A DNA stretch of 59,992 bases from Sphingomonas sp. (GCF_025353885.1 NZ_JANXNX010000011.1:1-59992), one strand, 5' to 3'. Positions 9,227-20,422 are shown, counted from the stretch's first letter. A program made the numbers and translations. The notes: a model not told the origin generated them from the sequence alone.

Positions 9227-9630
9227 GCCGCCTGCTCGCCCAGCACTTCGGAGGCGACGGAGATATATTTGCGCCCGGCTTCGCGCGCGGCGGCAACGGC
9301 ATCACGGACATTCATCGTACGACGGGCCCCCTCCAGGCGGATCAGCATCGGCAGGTTGATCCCTGCGATGACTTCTACCTTACCCGGATGCATAAGCGAA
9401 ATCGCCAAATTAGACGGCGTGCCACCGAACAGGTCGGTCAGGACAATGACGCCGCGACCGCTGTCCACGTCCGCAATAGCCAGGGCGATATCGGTTCGCC
9501 GCAATTCCATATCGTCGTCGGGACCGATGCAGATCGTCGCGATTGCGCGCTGCGGTCCTACGACATGCTCCATCGCCACGACGAATTCCGTGGCCAGCCT
9601 GCCGTGCGTTACCAATACCAAACCGATCAT
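9223..9630 (-). CDS. PTS EIIA component, mannose (fructose) type
   Basis: EIIA-Man-fold phosphoacceptor, 135 residues, expected to take phosphate from HPr. His9 in LVTHGRLA is the phosphorylated residue; the LTDLFGGTPSNLA and VIAGINLPML segments are conserved. No IIB, IIC or IID partners are present. In Alphaproteobacteria such lone EIIA proteins act as regulators, here probably within the HprK/ChvG module. It overlaps both neighbours by 4 bases. Confidence 0.94.
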   Translation of the reverse strand: MIGLVLVTHGRLATEFVVAMEHVVGPQRAIATICIGPDDDMELRRTDIALAIADVDSGRGVIVLTDLFGGTPSNLAISLMHPGKVEVIAGINLPMLIRLEGARRTMNVRDAVAAAREAGRKYISVASEVLGEQAA

Positions 9631-10607
9631 GACGACCCAATCTCGCTTTTTGGCCCGCTCACGCCTTTTGACGTCATGCGGCCCATTTCATTCCCTGCGC
9701 CGCTTGCTTCGGGCCGGCCCTCGGTTGAATCGTCGGGTCGACTTCGCAAGTCGCGATGCAGGACCGTGGGCGAAAATGCTGCGTTGCGCAACCGCGCAGC
9801 CACGCGTTCCGCGACATGGACGCTGCGATGCCGTCCCCCGGTGCAACCGAACGCGATCGTGACATAGGCCTTGGCGTCGGCATGATAGCGCGGGATCAGG
9901 AACAGCAGCAGGTCCTCGATGCGGCTGACGGCTTCCTCATAGGCCGGGTCCTGCGCCACATAATCGGCCACCGCCGGATCCAGCCCGCTCAGCGGCCGCA
10001 GTTCGGAGTCCCAATGGGGGTTACGCAAAAATCGCATATCGAACATCAGGTCGGCATTCCGCGGCACCCCGCGCGAGAATCCGAACGACATGATCGTCAG
10101 GGTCGGGGCCGTTATGCTCTCAGCATCGAATCGTTCGCGAACTTCCAGGCGCAGGTCGTTGCTGGTGTTCGTGGTCGTGTCGATCAGATGCTCGGCCCAG
10201 CGCCGCAAGGGGCTGAGCAACTCCCGTTCCCGCGCAATGCCATCGGCGGCGGGCCTGTCGAGCGCCAGCGGATGCCGTCGCCGGGTCTCGGCATAGCGTC
10301 GTTCCAGCTCGGAACCCGAACAGTCGAGAAACAGCGTGGCGATGTCGTCGCCCGCCTGGCGCATGACCTTGATCCGCGTGACGATCGCTTCGGCGTCAAA
10401 CCCGCGCGTTCGGCTGTCGATCCCCAACGCCAGCGGGCGACTGTCGCTGGCGCCCTCGGGCGGCGTGGTGCCAAGCAACAGACCCAGCAGGCGCAACGGC
10501 AGGTTGTCAACGGTCTCCCAACCGATATCCTCGAGCGATTTCAACGCGGTGGACTTGCCCGCGCCCGACATTCCGGTCACCAGCAGGATGCGACCCGGAC
10601 GCGTCAT
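9627..10607 (-). CDS. rapZ: RapZ/YvcJ-family nucleotide-binding protein
   Basis: P-loop protein of 326 residues with an N-terminal Walker A (GMSGAGKSTALKSLED) and a C-terminal RapZ domain containing GCTGGRHRSVHVAE. In Escherichia coli RapZ is the RNase E adapter that controls glucosamine-6-phosphate synthase through small RNAs. Those RNAs are not known here, so the target in this organism is open. It lies between the HPr kinase and EIIA genes with 4-base overlaps on both sides, which ties it to the phosphorelay. The C-terminal tail after RSRPDDSTEGRP is low-complexity. Confidence 0.93.
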   Translation of the reverse strand: MTRPGRILLVTGMSGAGKSTALKSLEDIGWETVDNLPLRLLGLLLGTTPPEGASDSRPLALGIDSRTRGFDAEAIVTRIKVMRQAGDDIATLFLDCSGSELERRYAETRRRHPLALDRPAADGIARERELLSPLRRWAEHLIDTTTNTSNDLRLEVRERFDAESITAPTLTIMSFGFSRGVPRNADLMFDMRFLRNPHWDSELRPLSGLDPAVADYVAQDPAYEEAVSRIEDLLLFLIPRYHADAKAYVTIAFGCTGGRHRSVHVAERVAARLRNAAFSPTVLHRDLRSRPDDSTEGRPEASGAGNEMGRMTSKGVSGPKSEIGSS

Positions 10608-11062
10608 GACCGCGCGCCGTCCAGTTTCAGCCCATAGCGGGCAAGCGCGATTTCGACCTTGATGGGGGCCGATGCCTCCAGCGCCGCCAGCACAACCGTC
10701 GGTATCGCGATCCCGGCGATGGTCCGCACCACGTTCTCCTGGGGCATGCGTTCCACGATGCCACCGATGTCGACCAGCAGCGCCACCGGCACCCGGTCGG
10801 CATAGGGCATGGTCTGGATGCCCAGGGCGCGAACTTCGAACTTTCCGGCGATGGTCGATGGTGCGCTCGCCTGCAATCGGTCGCCGATCGGCTCGGTCAA
10901 GGTATAGTCGTCACTGACCAGCACCGCGCCACGGTCGATCAGGCGCAGCGCAAGGTCGGACTTGCCCGCGCCCGACGGCCCTTCGATCAGGACCGCACGC
11001 CCGGTGATCGCCACGCACGACGCATGCAAGGTTTCGGACGACCCCATCGTCATGGCGTGCAA
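10604..11062 (-). CDS. hprK: Short HPr kinase/phosphorylase (kinase core only)
   Basis: Phosphorylates HPr at Ser46. At 152 residues it has only the catalytic core and lacks the N-terminal domain of the Gram-positive enzyme, as is usual in Alphaproteobacteria. Walker A is GPSGAGKSDLALRL, followed by the capping DRGAVLVSDDYT; the C-terminal region has GIVERMP. The start is uncertain: a TTG at 11062 has GAGGGAGC 5 bases upstream, while in-frame ATGs at 11053 and 11047 have poorer spacing. The gap from chvG is 10 bases, and the ribosome site lies inside the end of chvG. Confidence 0.92.
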   Translation of the reverse strand: MHAMTMGSSETLHASCVAITGRAVLIEGPSGAGKSDLALRLIDRGAVLVSDDYTLTEPIGDRLQASAPSTIAGKFEVRALGIQTMPYADRVPVALLVDIGGIVERMPQENVVRTIAGIAIPTVVLAALEASAPIKVEIALARYGLKLDGARS

Positions 11063-11072
11063 CGATGCTCCC

Positions 11073-12641
11073 TCATGCAGCGGGCAGGCGGATCACGAAC
11101 CGCGCCCCACTGGCTCCCGAATCGCGATCCTCGATCGCGATGGTGCCATTATGCCCGTCAACGATGGTCTTGGCGATGGCGAGGCCCAACCCCGAATGAT
11201 TGCCGAAACCGTCGCCGTCGGGCCGGTCGGTATGGAACCGTTCAAAGGCAATCGTTCGCGCGCCGACGGCCACCCCGGGGCCATCGTCCTCGACCGTCAC
11301 GATCACGTCTTCTCCCGCGCGCGTCGCACCGATTCGCACGACCCCACCGGGCGGGGAAAACGACACGGCATTGTCGATCAGGTTGCGGAACACGCGCTGC
11401 AGCCGGTCGGGCTCGCCCATGACGACGGCCGTGTCGCGACCGGGGCGTGCAAAGGCAATGCGCGTCTGCCCCGGCGATCGGATGCCGTGCTCGCTCAACA
11501 ACTGTTCGATCAGTTCGCCCAAGTCCACGCGTTCGAACCTGGTCCGCGTCAATTCGGCATCAAGCCGCGAAATGTCGGAAATATCGGTGATCAACCGGTC
11601 CAACCGCCGCACGTCCTGCGCGATGATGTCGGTCAATTGTTTCTGCAATACGGGGTCGTCGACCCGGTTAAGGCTCTCGACCGCCGACGACAGCGATGCC
11701 AGCGGATTTTTGAGCTCGTGCGAGATATCGCCGGCAAACCGTTCGATAGCATCGATCCGCTGACGCAACGCCTGGGTCATGTCCGAAACCGCGCGGGCCA
11801 GCAGGCCGATTTCATCGCTGCGACCGGGCAGGCGAGGGACGACCACATCGCGCGCGCGCCCCAGCCGGACGCGGACCGCCGCCCGCGCCAATCGCCGCAG
11901 CGGCCGAACGATGGTGCGCGCCAGAAAAAACGAAAGTGCGGCCGACAGCAATAGTGCCACCGTCGTGACCCAACCCAGCCGCAATCGTTCGGCGCGGACC
12001 AGCCGGGTCACGTCACGCGCGTTCTCGACACTCAGCAGATAACCGGCGGCGGGCTTCCCAACCCTCGTCGCCGCGCTGATCAACAGCGTCCGGTCGGGGG
12101 CCAGCCGAACCTCCGAACGTAAAGCCACCCCCGCCATCACATCGCCCAGCTCGTGCCAATTGGCAGCGGGCAGCGACCCCTGGTCGACGAACGGCGGCGG
12201 GATCGTCGCGCCCACCGCCCGGTCGACCAGCGCGTCCATCCAGCGGGCGAAATGCTTGTCCCACGGTTCCTTTTGCGGATCGACCAGTCGAAAGCTGCGT
12301 GGCTTGCCGTGCCAGCTGTCATAGACCATCGCCCCGCGCGCATCATAATAGCGAAGGCGATCGCGCGAGGTCAGCGCGATGGCGTCGAGGATCGACGTCC
12401 TGCTCGCCGGGGGTGCGTTGGCCAGCACGACCGCGACGATCCTGATCTCGCTTTCCTCCTGGCCCCGGCGCTCGGCAATCAGCCGGGTCCTGAACCCGTC
12501 CAGATACAAGACACTGCCCCCGATCAGCACCAGCACCAGCAGATTGACCGCCAAAATGCGCAGCGTGAGCGAACCACGGCCGACCCAGCGTGACGCACGA
12601 TCCGGGGCGTCACCCGTCGGAAAAGCGATAACCTGCGCCAT
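11073..12641 (-). CDS. chvG: ChvG/ExoS-type sensor histidine kinase
   Basis: Membrane histidine kinase of the ChvG-ChvI system, which senses acid or envelope stress and invasion-like conditions in Alphaproteobacteria. From the chosen ATG it is 522 residues: first membrane helix about 24-46, a periplasmic stimulus domain to about 220, second helix about 222-243, HAMP, then His308 in [13 protein letters not shown], and an ATPase domain with [17 protein letters not shown] and [10 protein letters not shown]. The ATG at 12641 was chosen because it overlaps the chvI end by 32 bases; a longer reading frame upstream lies inside chvI. Confidence 0.95.
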   Translation of the reverse strand: MAQVIAFPTGDAPDRASRWVGRGSLTLRILAVNLLVLVLIGGSVLYLDGFRTRLIAERRGQEESEIRIVAVVLANAPPASRTSILDAIALTSRDRLRYYDARGAMVYDSWHGKPRSFRLVDPQKEPWDKHFARWMDALVDRAVGATIPPPFVDQGSLPAANWHELGDVMAGVALRSEVRLAPDRTLLISAATRVGKPAAGYLLSVENARDVTRLVRAERLRLGWVTTVALLLSAALSFFLARTIVRPLRRLARAAVRVRLGRARDVVVPRLPGRSDEIGLLARAVSDMTQALRQRIDAIERFAGDISHELKNPLASLSSAVESLNRVDDPVLQKQLTDIIAQDVRRLDRLITDISDISRLDAELTRTRFERVDLGELIEQLLSEHGIRSPGQTRIAFARPGRDTAVVMGEPDRLQRVFRNLIDNAVSFSPPGGVVRIGATRAGEDVIVTVEDDGPGVAVGARTIAFERFHTDRPDGDGFGNHSGLGLAIAKTIVDGHNGTIAIEDRDSGASGARFVIRLPAA

Positions 12642-13317
12642 ACAGCGTCTCGATTGCATCGAACTGGGAGTCGACCGCGCGGAACTTGCGCCGCAGTCGC
12701 TTGATATGGCTGTCGATCGTGCGATCGTCGACATAAGTGTCGTCCTGATAGGCGACATCCATCAACTGGCTGCGGCTCTTCACCACGTCAGGTCGCTGCG
12801 CCAGGGCTTCCAGGATCATGAATTCGGTTACGGTCAGCGTGACATTCGCGCCCGCCCAGTGAACGCGGTGGCGGGCGGGGTCCAGCTCCAGTCGGCCACG
12901 GACGATGGGATCGGGAATGGGGCCGGATTGCTCGGTCGGGTCGGCCTTGGACAAATCGACCCGGCGCAGGATCGCGCGGATGCGGGCGATCAGCAGGCGC
13001 TGCGAAAACGGCTTGGCGATATAGTCGTCCGCACCCAGCGCCAGCCCCAGCGCCTCGTCCAGTTCATCATCCTTCGACGTCAGGAAGATGACCGGCAGCG
13101 ACGACTTCTCGCGCAGGCGACGCAGCATTTCCAGCCCGTCGAGGCGCGGCATCTTGATGTCGCTGACGGCAAGGTCGGGGGGATTGTCCAGCAGCGCTTT
13201 CAGCGCAGTCTCGCCATCGGTGTAAAGTCGCGTCGTAAAACCCTCGGCCTGCAGGGCGATGCCGACCGATGTCAGGATGTTGCGATCGTCATCGATCAGG
13301 GCGATGGTCGCGGTCAT
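12610..13317 (-). CDS. chvI: ChvI-type response regulator
   Basis: OmpR-family DNA-binding regulator, 235 residues. The receiver has the acidic pocket IDDDRN (8-13), phosphoacceptor Asp53 in [11 protein letters not shown] and the LTSKDDE switch region. The C-terminal winged helix ends with [15 protein letters not shown] and [10 protein letters not shown]. The ATG at 13317 begins at [11 protein letters not shown]; anything upstream lies in the pckA-chvI promoter region. It is the first gene of the minus-strand run and divergent from pckA, the same order as in rhizobia. Confidence 0.96.
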   Translation of the reverse strand: MTATIALIDDDRNILTSVGIALQAEGFTTRLYTDGETALKALLDNPPDLAVSDIKMPRLDGLEMLRRLREKSSLPVIFLTSKDDELDEALGLALGADDYIAKPFSQRLLIARIRAILRRVDLSKADPTEQSGPIPDPIVRGRLELDPARHRVHWAGANVTLTVTEFMILEALAQRPDVVKSRSQLMDVAYQDDTYVDDRTIDSHIKRLRRKFRAVDSQFDAIETLYGAGYRFSDG

Positions 13318-13453
13318 TGGGGCGCGTGATAAGCCATCGCCCACGCCTGGGCAACCGCCGCGCCCCCGTTCACGTCGAGATGCGGGCCGGGGCGGGACCA
13401 GAACCGGTGTATGATCGTTGAACCAGTATGGTTTCGCTGCGCGTTCGCCCCGT

Positions 13454-13480
13454 TTGACGGGTTTCATCCCCGGGTATAAG
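13454..13480 (+). promoter_or_regulatory. Candidate pckA promoter
   Basis: TTGACG at 13454-13459 and TATAAG at 13475-13480, with a short 15-base spacer. It lies in the 232-base divergent region between chvI and pckA. The short spacer suggests an activator-dependent promoter; ChvI itself is a natural candidate, which is inference. Confidence 0.4.
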
Positions 13481-13549
13481 CGCGGGTCCGTCTTGTCAGG
13501 GTCGGCCCGAAACCGGGATACCCCAATCTGTTCGACGAAAGAGAGTATA

Positions 13550-15148
13550 GTGACTGATCGCATTCCAACGTTCGATCTCGCCGCGCAGGGGATCACGACC
13601 CGTGCCCTACTGAACTGGAACCTGATCACCGCGCCGCTGGTCGAACATGCCATCCGCCGTGGCGAGGGATTGCTGGCCGTCGAAGGGCCACTGGTCGTCG
13701 AAACCGGCAAGCACACCGGGCGCTCCGCCAACGACAAGTTCATCGTGCGCGACGCGACCACTGAAAACACGATCTGGTGGGGCAAGACCAACAAGGGGAT
13801 GACGCCCGATCATTTCACCGCGCTGAAGGCCGACTTCTACAGCGCGTTGGCTGAAAAAGAATCGCTTTACGTCCAGGATCTGTTCGGCGGATCGCAGCCC
13901 GAATATCGCGTCAATGTCCGGATCATCACCGAACTGGCGTGGCACAGCCTGTTCATCCGCACGCTGCTCGTGCGTCCCGAAACGGCACAGCTTGCAAACT
14001 TTATTCCTGAATTCACGATCATCGACTTGCCGAGCTTCCGCGCCGATCCCGCGCGCCACGGCAGCCGCAGCGAAACCGTGATTGCGGTCAACTTCACCGA
14101 AAAACTGATCCTGATCGGTGGCACTGCGTATTCCGGCGAAATGAAGAAGTCGGTGTTCGGTATCCTGAACTACAAGCTGCCGGTCGAGGGTATCATGCCG
14201 ATGCACTGTTCGGCCAACATTGGCGCGAAGGGTGACACCGCGGTCTTCTTCGGCCTGTCGGGCACCGGCAAGACGACGCTGTCCGCCGACGCCAGCCGGA
14301 CGCTGATCGGTGACGACGAGCATGGCTGGTCCGATACCGCCGTCTTCAATTTCGAGGGCGGCTGTTATGCCAAGATGATCCGCTTGTCCGCCGAGGCCGA
14401 GCCCGAAATCTTTGCCACGTCAAAGCGGTTCGGAACGATTTTGGAAAACGTCGTGATCGACAGGGACACCCGCCAGCTCGATTTCGACGACAACACACTG
14501 GCCGAAAACAGCCGCGGTTCGTATCCGATCGACTTCATTTCGAATGCCTCTGCCGACAACATGGGGCCGGTGCCGCAGAACATCGTGATGTTGACCGCCG
14601 ATGCTTATGGCGTCCTGCCTCCGATTGCGAAGCTGACGCCGGATCAGGCGATGTATCACTTCCTGTCGGGTTATACCGCGCGTGTTGCCGGGACCGAAAT
14701 AGGCGTGACCGAGCCGGAGGCGACTTTCTCGACCTGCTTTGGCGCTCCCTTCATGCCACGCCACCCCAGCGTTTACGGCAATCTGCTGAAGTCGCGCATC
14801 GCCAAGGGCGGTGTGTCGTGCTGGCTGGTCAACACCGGGTGGACCGGCGGCAAGCACGGCGTCGGTCGCCGTATGCCGATCAAGGCGACGCGCGCGCTGC
14901 TGAATGCCGCGCTCGACGGCAGCATCAATGAGGGCGAGTTTCGCACCGACCCGAATTTCGGATTTCAGGTCCCGGTCGCGGTCGCAGGTGTCGACAGCGG
15001 CATCCTCGACCCGCGCAGCACCTGGGCGGACAAGGAAGACTATGACCGGACCGCGCAAAAGCTGGTCGGCCAGTTCATCGACAATTTCGCTCAGTTCGAG
15101 AGCCATGTCGACGAGGGCGTTCGCCAGGCCGCCCCGAAGGCCGCCTGA
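13550..15148 (+). CDS. pckA: Phosphoenolpyruvate carboxykinase (ATP)
   Basis: Gluconeogenic enzyme: oxaloacetate plus ATP gives phosphoenolpyruvate, CO2 and ADP. 532 residues from a GTG at 13550, which has GAAAGAGAG just upstream and gives the family length; an upstream in-frame start adds 44 residues unlike the family. The kinase loop is [13 protein letters not shown], followed by [10 protein letters not shown], and the oxaloacetate/metal-binding region has [12 protein letters not shown]. It is transcribed away from chvI, suggesting control of gluconeogenesis by the adjacent ChvG-ChvI/phosphorelay cluster. Confidence 0.97.
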   Translation: MTDRIPTFDLAAQGITTRALLNWNLITAPLVEHAIRRGEGLLAVEGPLVVETGKHTGRSANDKFIVRDATTENTIWWGKTNKGMTPDHFTALKADFYSALAEKESLYVQDLFGGSQPEYRVNVRIITELAWHSLFIRTLLVRPETAQLANFIPEFTIIDLPSFRADPARHGSRSETVIAVNFTEKLILIGGTAYSGEMKKSVFGILNYKLPVEGIMPMHCSANIGAKGDTAVFFGLSGTGKTTLSADASRTLIGDDEHGWSDTAVFNFEGGCYAKMIRLSAEAEPEIFATSKRFGTILENVVIDRDTRQLDFDDNTLAENSRGSYPIDFISNASADNMGPVPQNIVMLTADAYGVLPPIAKLTPDQAMYHFLSGYTARVAGTEIGVTEPEATFSTCFGAPFMPRHPSVYGNLLKSRIAKGGVSCWLVNTGWTGGKHGVGRRMPIKATRALLNAALDGSINEGEFRTDPNFGFQVPVAVAGVDSGILDPRSTWADKEDYDRTAQKLVGQFIDNFAQFESHVDEGVRQAAPKAA

Positions 15149-15172
15149 TCTTCATCAGTAAAGGATATTTAT

Positions 15173-15490
15173 ATGGGCATGCTCGACGGAATTCTCGGCT
15201 CGATCGGCGGTAATCCCGTCCTCGACAATCTCGCAGCGAAAGTCGGTCTGTCCCCCGAACAGGTCCAATCGGCGATCGCAGCGCTGGGCGCTGCCCATCC
15301 GCAAGAGGGCGATACGGTAACAGCCGCCGCCGCCAGCACCGGCCTGCCCGCCGACACGCTCCAGCAGCTCGTCGGTCACCTGGGCGGGGAGGGTGCCCTG
15401 GCCAGCGTCGCCGGGATGCTCGACCGCGATGGCGACGGCAGCCCGGTCAACGACATTACCAACATGATCGGCGGGTTTTTCAAAAAGTAA
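15173..15490 (+). CDS. DUF937/YidB-like small protein
   Basis: 105 residues starting MGMLDGILGSIGG, with AAAGGA 7 bases before the ATG. The sequence alternates Gly/Ala-rich helices and ends with LDRDGDGSPVNDITNMIGG, a DxDxDG stretch common in DUF937 (YidB-like) proteins and reminiscent of a calcium-binding loop. It follows pckA by 24 bases and may be cotranscribed. Function not established; there is no signal peptide. Confidence 0.8.
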   Translation: MGMLDGILGSIGGNPVLDNLAAKVGLSPEQVQSAIAALGAAHPQEGDTVTAAAASTGLPADTLQQLVGHLGGEGALASVAGMLDRDGDGSPVNDITNMIGGFFKK

Positions 15491-15498
15491 TTAGTCCC

Positions 15499-15524
15499 GT
15501 CACCCCGGCCTGCGCCGGGGTGAC
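15499..15524. repeat. REP-type palindrome, likely bidirectional terminator
   Basis: A 26-base near-palindrome, outer arms GTCACCCCGGC and GCCGGGGTGAC, between two convergent genes. The same arm sequence occurs at 19100-19192 and 59577-59669, so it is a dispersed repeat and not only a local hairpin. Confidence 0.8.
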
Positions 15525-15534
15525 TAAGGAAAAC

Positions 15535-15969
15535 TCAAACCCGCTCGACCAGCAGAACCCCGCGTTCGATCCCGACGACGCGCAGTCGCTCGCCGACCGC
15601 AGCCGTCGCCCCGCGCGCCGACCATTCGCCGTCACCGACCTTGACCCGGCCACCCAAAGGATCGACCGGCGCGACGGCGGTCACGATTTCCCCGATCATC
15701 CGCGCGCCGCGGTCATTGAGCAAGGGGTCCGCCGACACGATCGGATTGCGGACCAGCACCCGCCGCCCGGCATAGACCGACACGACCGCCATCACCGCGA
15801 ATATCGCCAGTTGCAGCTCGACGCCCAGTGGCAGTGCCAGCGTGGCAAGACCCGTGATCAGCGCCGCGATCCCGATCCACATCAGGAACGCGCCCGGGAT
15901 GACGATCTCGCCAATGCCCAGCACCGCCGCGGCGATCAACCACAGCCAATGGTCGGCGATGCCGGTCAT
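15535..15969 (-). CDS. NfeD-family membrane protein
   Basis: 144 residues: two or three membrane helices (LWLIAAAVLGIGEIVIPGAFLM, IAALITGLATLALPLGV, LAIFAVMAVVSVY) and a C-terminal OB-fold domain (GRVKVGDGEWSARG, VVGIERGVLLVE). NfeD proteins work with SPFH proteins in membrane microdomains. It overlaps the SPFH gene stop by 4 bases (ATGA), the normal pairing. Confidence 0.92.
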   Translation of the reverse strand: MTGIADHWLWLIAAAVLGIGEIVIPGAFLMWIGIAALITGLATLALPLGVELQLAIFAVMAVVSVYAGRRVLVRNPIVSADPLLNDRGARMIGEIVTAVAPVDPLGGRVKVGDGEWSARGATAAVGERLRVVGIERGVLLVERV

Positions 15970-16931
15970 TCCGCCGGTGTCTCGAAAGGACCCGGGCGGC
16001 GCGGCGCGACAGGTGCGGGCACCGGTTTGTCCTTAAAGGCGTCACGCGCCAGTTCACCGATCCCGCCCAGCGTCCCGATCAGCTGCGTCGCCTCGACCGG
16101 GAACAGGATCGTCTTGGCATTGGGCGACGTCGCGAACAGTGCGACCGCTTCGACATATTTCTGCGCGATGAAATAGTTGATCGCCTGTGCGCTGCCGCCC
16201 TCGATCGCATCGGACACCAGCTTGGTCGCGGTCGCCTCGGCCTGCGCGGCCCGTTCGCGCGCCTCGGCGTCCCGGAACGCAGCCTCGCGACGCCCTTCGG
16301 CCTCCAGGATCTGCGATTGTTTCTCACCCTCGGCGCGGTTGATCGAGTTTTGACGCGCGCCCTCTGATTCCAGGATCGACGCGCGCTTTTCACGTTCGGC
16401 CTTCATCTGGCGCGTCATCGCGTTGACGATGTCGGCGGGCGGGCGAATGTCCTTCAACTCGACGCGCGTGATCTTCACGCCCCAGGCCTCGGTCGCCGAA
16501 TCCACCACCACCAGCAACCGCGCGTTGATCTCGTCGCGCTTCGATAAGGTTTCATCCAGGTCCATCGACCCCATCACCGTGCGCAGGTTGGTCGTCGATA
16601 ACTGCATGATCGCCCGGTAAAGATCGCTGACCTCATAGGCCGCCTTGGCCGCGTCCAGCACCTGAAAGAACACCACGCCATCGACCGCGACCATCGCATT
16701 GTCCTTGGTGATGATCTCCTGCCCCGGAATGTCCAGTACCTGTTCCATCATGTTGACCTTGCGACCGACGCGATCGACAAAGGGCATGATCAGGGTCAGG
16801 CCGGGCGGGGCGACGGCGGTGAACTTGCCGAAACGCTCGATCGTGTACTGATACCCTTGCGTGACCATTTTCACGCCCATGATCACATAGACGATGGCCA
16901 ATACGGCAAGAACGATAAATGCGGCTTCCAT
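15966..16931 (-). CDS. SPFH/Band 7 (stomatin-like) membrane protein
   Basis: 321 residues from the ATG at 16931, which has GGGAGC upstream; a longer reading frame to 17000 is less likely. One N-terminal membrane helix (FIVLAVLAIVYVIMGVKMV) is followed by the SPFH domain (GFKVVTQGYQ-like VTQGYQYTIERFGKF, DRVGRKVNMMEQVLD, VRLKDIRPP-like VELKDIRPPADIVNAM) and an Ala/Glu-rich coiled coil (AEGEKQSQILEAEGRREAA). It resembles QmcA/slipin. It is in an operon with nfeD, pointing to membrane organisation or protease regulation; the precise role is unknown. Confidence 0.93.
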   Translation of the reverse strand: MEAAFIVLAVLAIVYVIMGVKMVTQGYQYTIERFGKFTAVAPPGLTLIMPFVDRVGRKVNMMEQVLDIPGQEIITKDNAMVAVDGVVFFQVLDAAKAAYEVSDLYRAIMQLSTTNLRTVMGSMDLDETLSKRDEINARLLVVVDSATEAWGVKITRVELKDIRPPADIVNAMTRQMKAEREKRASILESEGARQNSINRAEGEKQSQILEAEGRREAAFRDAEARERAAQAEATATKLVSDAIEGGSAQAINYFIAQKYVEAVALFATSPNAKTILFPVEATQLIGTLGGIGELARDAFKDKPVPAPVAPRRPGPFETPAE

Positions 16932-17000
16932 GCAGTCAGCTCCCCAGCTTTCAGAATTCGCACCGTTATGACCCAGCGACGCACAAACCTCCAAGCACAA

Positions 17001-17501
17001 TCAGCGATACTCGTGACTGACGTCGCGCTTGAACCCTTGCAGACGGACGGGTGTGCCATCGACACAGACCGGCGCGGCGACCAGCCGTATCCAGCGCCGC
17101 CCGCCGTTGGCCGGCACGATCTCTGCATCCAGCGTAAATCCACGGCTGTGCTTGATGGCATAGGCGCGCAGCCGCTCCATCTTGACGCGCGAATCCTCAC
17201 GATAAAGCGACACCGTCAGCTTGCGACCCGCGGGTTTTCCGTGCGGCATGCCGAACAGATCATATACTTGTGTCGACCAGGTCAGCGCGTTGTGCGACAA
17301 ATCGCATTCCCAGGTGCCGATTCCCTGCCGCGCCAAAGCTGCTTGCCCTGCCAACAGGTCGATCGATGTGGACTGCGACCAGCCAAAGTCATGCCCCGCA
17401 TCGAACTGCCGGTGGCGTTCGAACAACGGCCAGCTGTGCGCCGGCGGCGAAAGATCGGTCAGCATCGCAAGGAAGCCCCCCTCGTCACGAAATCGGACCA
17501 A
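17001..17501 (-). CDS. PAS-domain protein
   Basis: Up to 166 residues with one PAS domain from about residue 58 (GIGTWECDLSHNALTWSTQVYDLFGMP) to the PAC end (RRWIRLVAAPVCVDGTPVRLQGFKRDVS). No kinase, cyclase or DNA-binding domain follows, so it would be a stand-alone sensor or adaptor. The start is either a TTG at 17501, preceded by AAAGGCGG, or an ATG at 17465. Sphingomonads often carry such short PAS proteins; the signal and partner are unknown. Confidence 0.8.
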   Translation of the reverse strand: MVRFRDEGGFLAMLTDLSPPAHSWPLFERHRQFDAGHDFGWSQSTSIDLLAGQAALARQGIGTWECDLSHNALTWSTQVYDLFGMPHGKPAGRKLTVSLYREDSRVKMERLRAYAIKHSRGFTLDAEIVPANGGRRWIRLVAAPVCVDGTPVRLQGFKRDVSHEYR

Positions 17502-17512
17502 TCCGCCTTTAA

Positions 17513-19087
<1,575 letters not shown>

Positions 19088-19099
19088 GCGCGCAAAGCC

Positions 19100-19192
19100 G
19101 TCACCCCGGCGCAGGCCGGGGCCTATACGGATGTCAGAAAGAAATGCGCCGGTTCCGAAAGCCGTATAGGCCCCGGCTTGCGCCGGGGTGAC
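19100..19192. repeat. Paired inverted REP elements (BIME-like)
   Basis: Two 31-base arms, 19100-19130 and 19162-19192, are inverted copies matching at 30 of 31 positions and separated by 31 bases. Each arm is itself a hairpin (ACCCCGGC/GCCGGGGc) ending in CTATACGG. It sits between guaB and the RsmB-like gene and could act as terminator, mRNA stabiliser or nucleoid-protein site. Copies also occur at 15499 and 59577. Confidence 0.88.
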
Positions 19193-19258
19193 GATGGATA
19201 CAGATCAATCCGCACTCCACAGGTGCAACAATCACCGCATAATTTAGGCCCTCGACAA

Positions 19259-20422
19259 ATGACCCCAGCAGCCCGCGTCCAGATGGCGATCGAACTCCTC
19301 GACAAGATCGTCGGCTCCGCCCAGCGCAACGGCGCGCCTGCCGACACGATCATCGCCGAATGGTTCAAGACCCGCCGCTTTGCCGGATCGGGCGACCGGC
19401 GTGGCATTCGTGACCTGATCTACCGTGCGATCCGGGCGTTCGGCGAACCGCCCGAAACCGGTCGCCGCGCGATGCTCGGGCTGGCGCAGATCGACCCTGA
19501 AATCGCCGCCGCCTTTGACGGTTCGCCTTACGGCCCGCCAAAGATCGGCCGCGCCGAAAACGCGTTGCAGCCGGTGCCGATGCCCGACTGGCTCGGTGGG
19601 CGGATCGATGCTGCTGAACATGAAGCGCTGCTGGCCCGCGCCCCGCTCGACCTGCGGGTAAACGTGCTGCAAACTTCGCCCGACGCGATGATGGCGCTCT
19701 ATCCTGACGCCGTGCCGATCCCCGGGCTTCCCAATGGCTTGCGAATCGATCCACCCGTCGCGATCGAGACCGATGACGCCATGCGCGACGGCTTGATCGA
19801 CGTTCAGGACGCGGGCAGCCAGTTCGTCATTGCCGCCTGCCGGGCGCAGCCTGGCATGACCGTCATCGACCTGTGCGCCGGGGGCGGGGGCAAGACGCTC
19901 GCGCTGGGTGCCGACATGGAGAACACCGGACGGCTGGTGGCGTGCGATACCGACCGCACGCGCCTGTCGCGCCTGTCGCCGCGCGCCGCACGCGCGGGCG
20001 TGACCGTCGAGGTGCGCCTGCTCGATGGTGGCCGTGAAGCCGCGATGCTCGGCAATCTGGCCGACAAAGCCGACGTCGTGCTGGTCGATGCGCCTTGCAC
20101 CGGCAGCGGCACCCTGCGGCGCAACCCGGAAGCCCGCTGGCGAATCACGCCCGACCGCCTGCGCGATGTGCTCGATGTGCAGCGCCATGTCCTCGACCTG
20201 GCGACGCCGCTGGTGCGGCCGGGCGGCGCGCTGGTTTATGCGGTGTGTTCGCTGATCGAGCGGGAGGGCTGGGGGCAGGTCGAGGATTTCCTGATGCACA
20301 ACCCCGACTTCACCGCCGAATCGCTCGAGATTGGCAGCGCGTCGGGCCCCGGACGTATCCTGACACCGGCGCGCGACGGCACCGACGGATTTTTCTTCGC
20401 AAGGTTGATTCGTGCGTGCTAG
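19259..20422 (+). CDS. RsmB/NOP-family RNA 5-methylcytosine methyltransferase
   Basis: SAM-dependent methyltransferase, 387 residues from the ATG at 19259. The N-terminal helical part is shorter than the NusB domain of E. coli RsmB. The catalytic half has VIDLCAGGGGKTLALGA (SAM binding), DVVLVDAPCTGSGTLRRNPE with the release cysteine, and VYAVCSLIEREG with the catalytic cysteine. Likely target is 16S rRNA C967, by family analogy. A reading frame extending back to 19178 runs into the REP repeat and is not used. Confidence 0.88.
   Translation: MTPAARVQMAIELLDKIVGSAQRNGAPADTIIAEWFKTRRFAGSGDRRGIRDLIYRAIRAFGEPPETGRRAMLGLAQIDPEIAAAFDGSPYGPPKIGRAENALQPVPMPDWLGGRIDAAEHEALLARAPLDLRVNVLQTSPDAMMALYPDAVPIPGLPNGLRIDPPVAIETDDAMRDGLIDVQDAGSQFVIAACRAQPGMTVIDLCAGGGGKTLALGADMENTGRLVACDTDRTRLSRLSPRAARAGVTVEVRLLDGGREAAMLGNLADKADVVLVDAPCTGSGTLRRNPEARWRITPDRLRDVLDVQRHVLDLATPLVRPGGALVYAVCSLIEREGWGQVEDFLMHNPDFTAESLEIGSASGPGRILTPARDGTDGFFFARLIRAC

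Noticed and set aside
9756-10637. 293-codon plus-strand frame opposite rapZ
   Set aside because: Gln/Arg-rich shadow; RapZ motifs are complete on the other strand.
12642-12758. N-terminal extension of chvG
   Set aside because: The added residues are Ser/Thr/Arg-rich and lie wholly inside chvI; the ATG at 12641 gives the family N-terminus.
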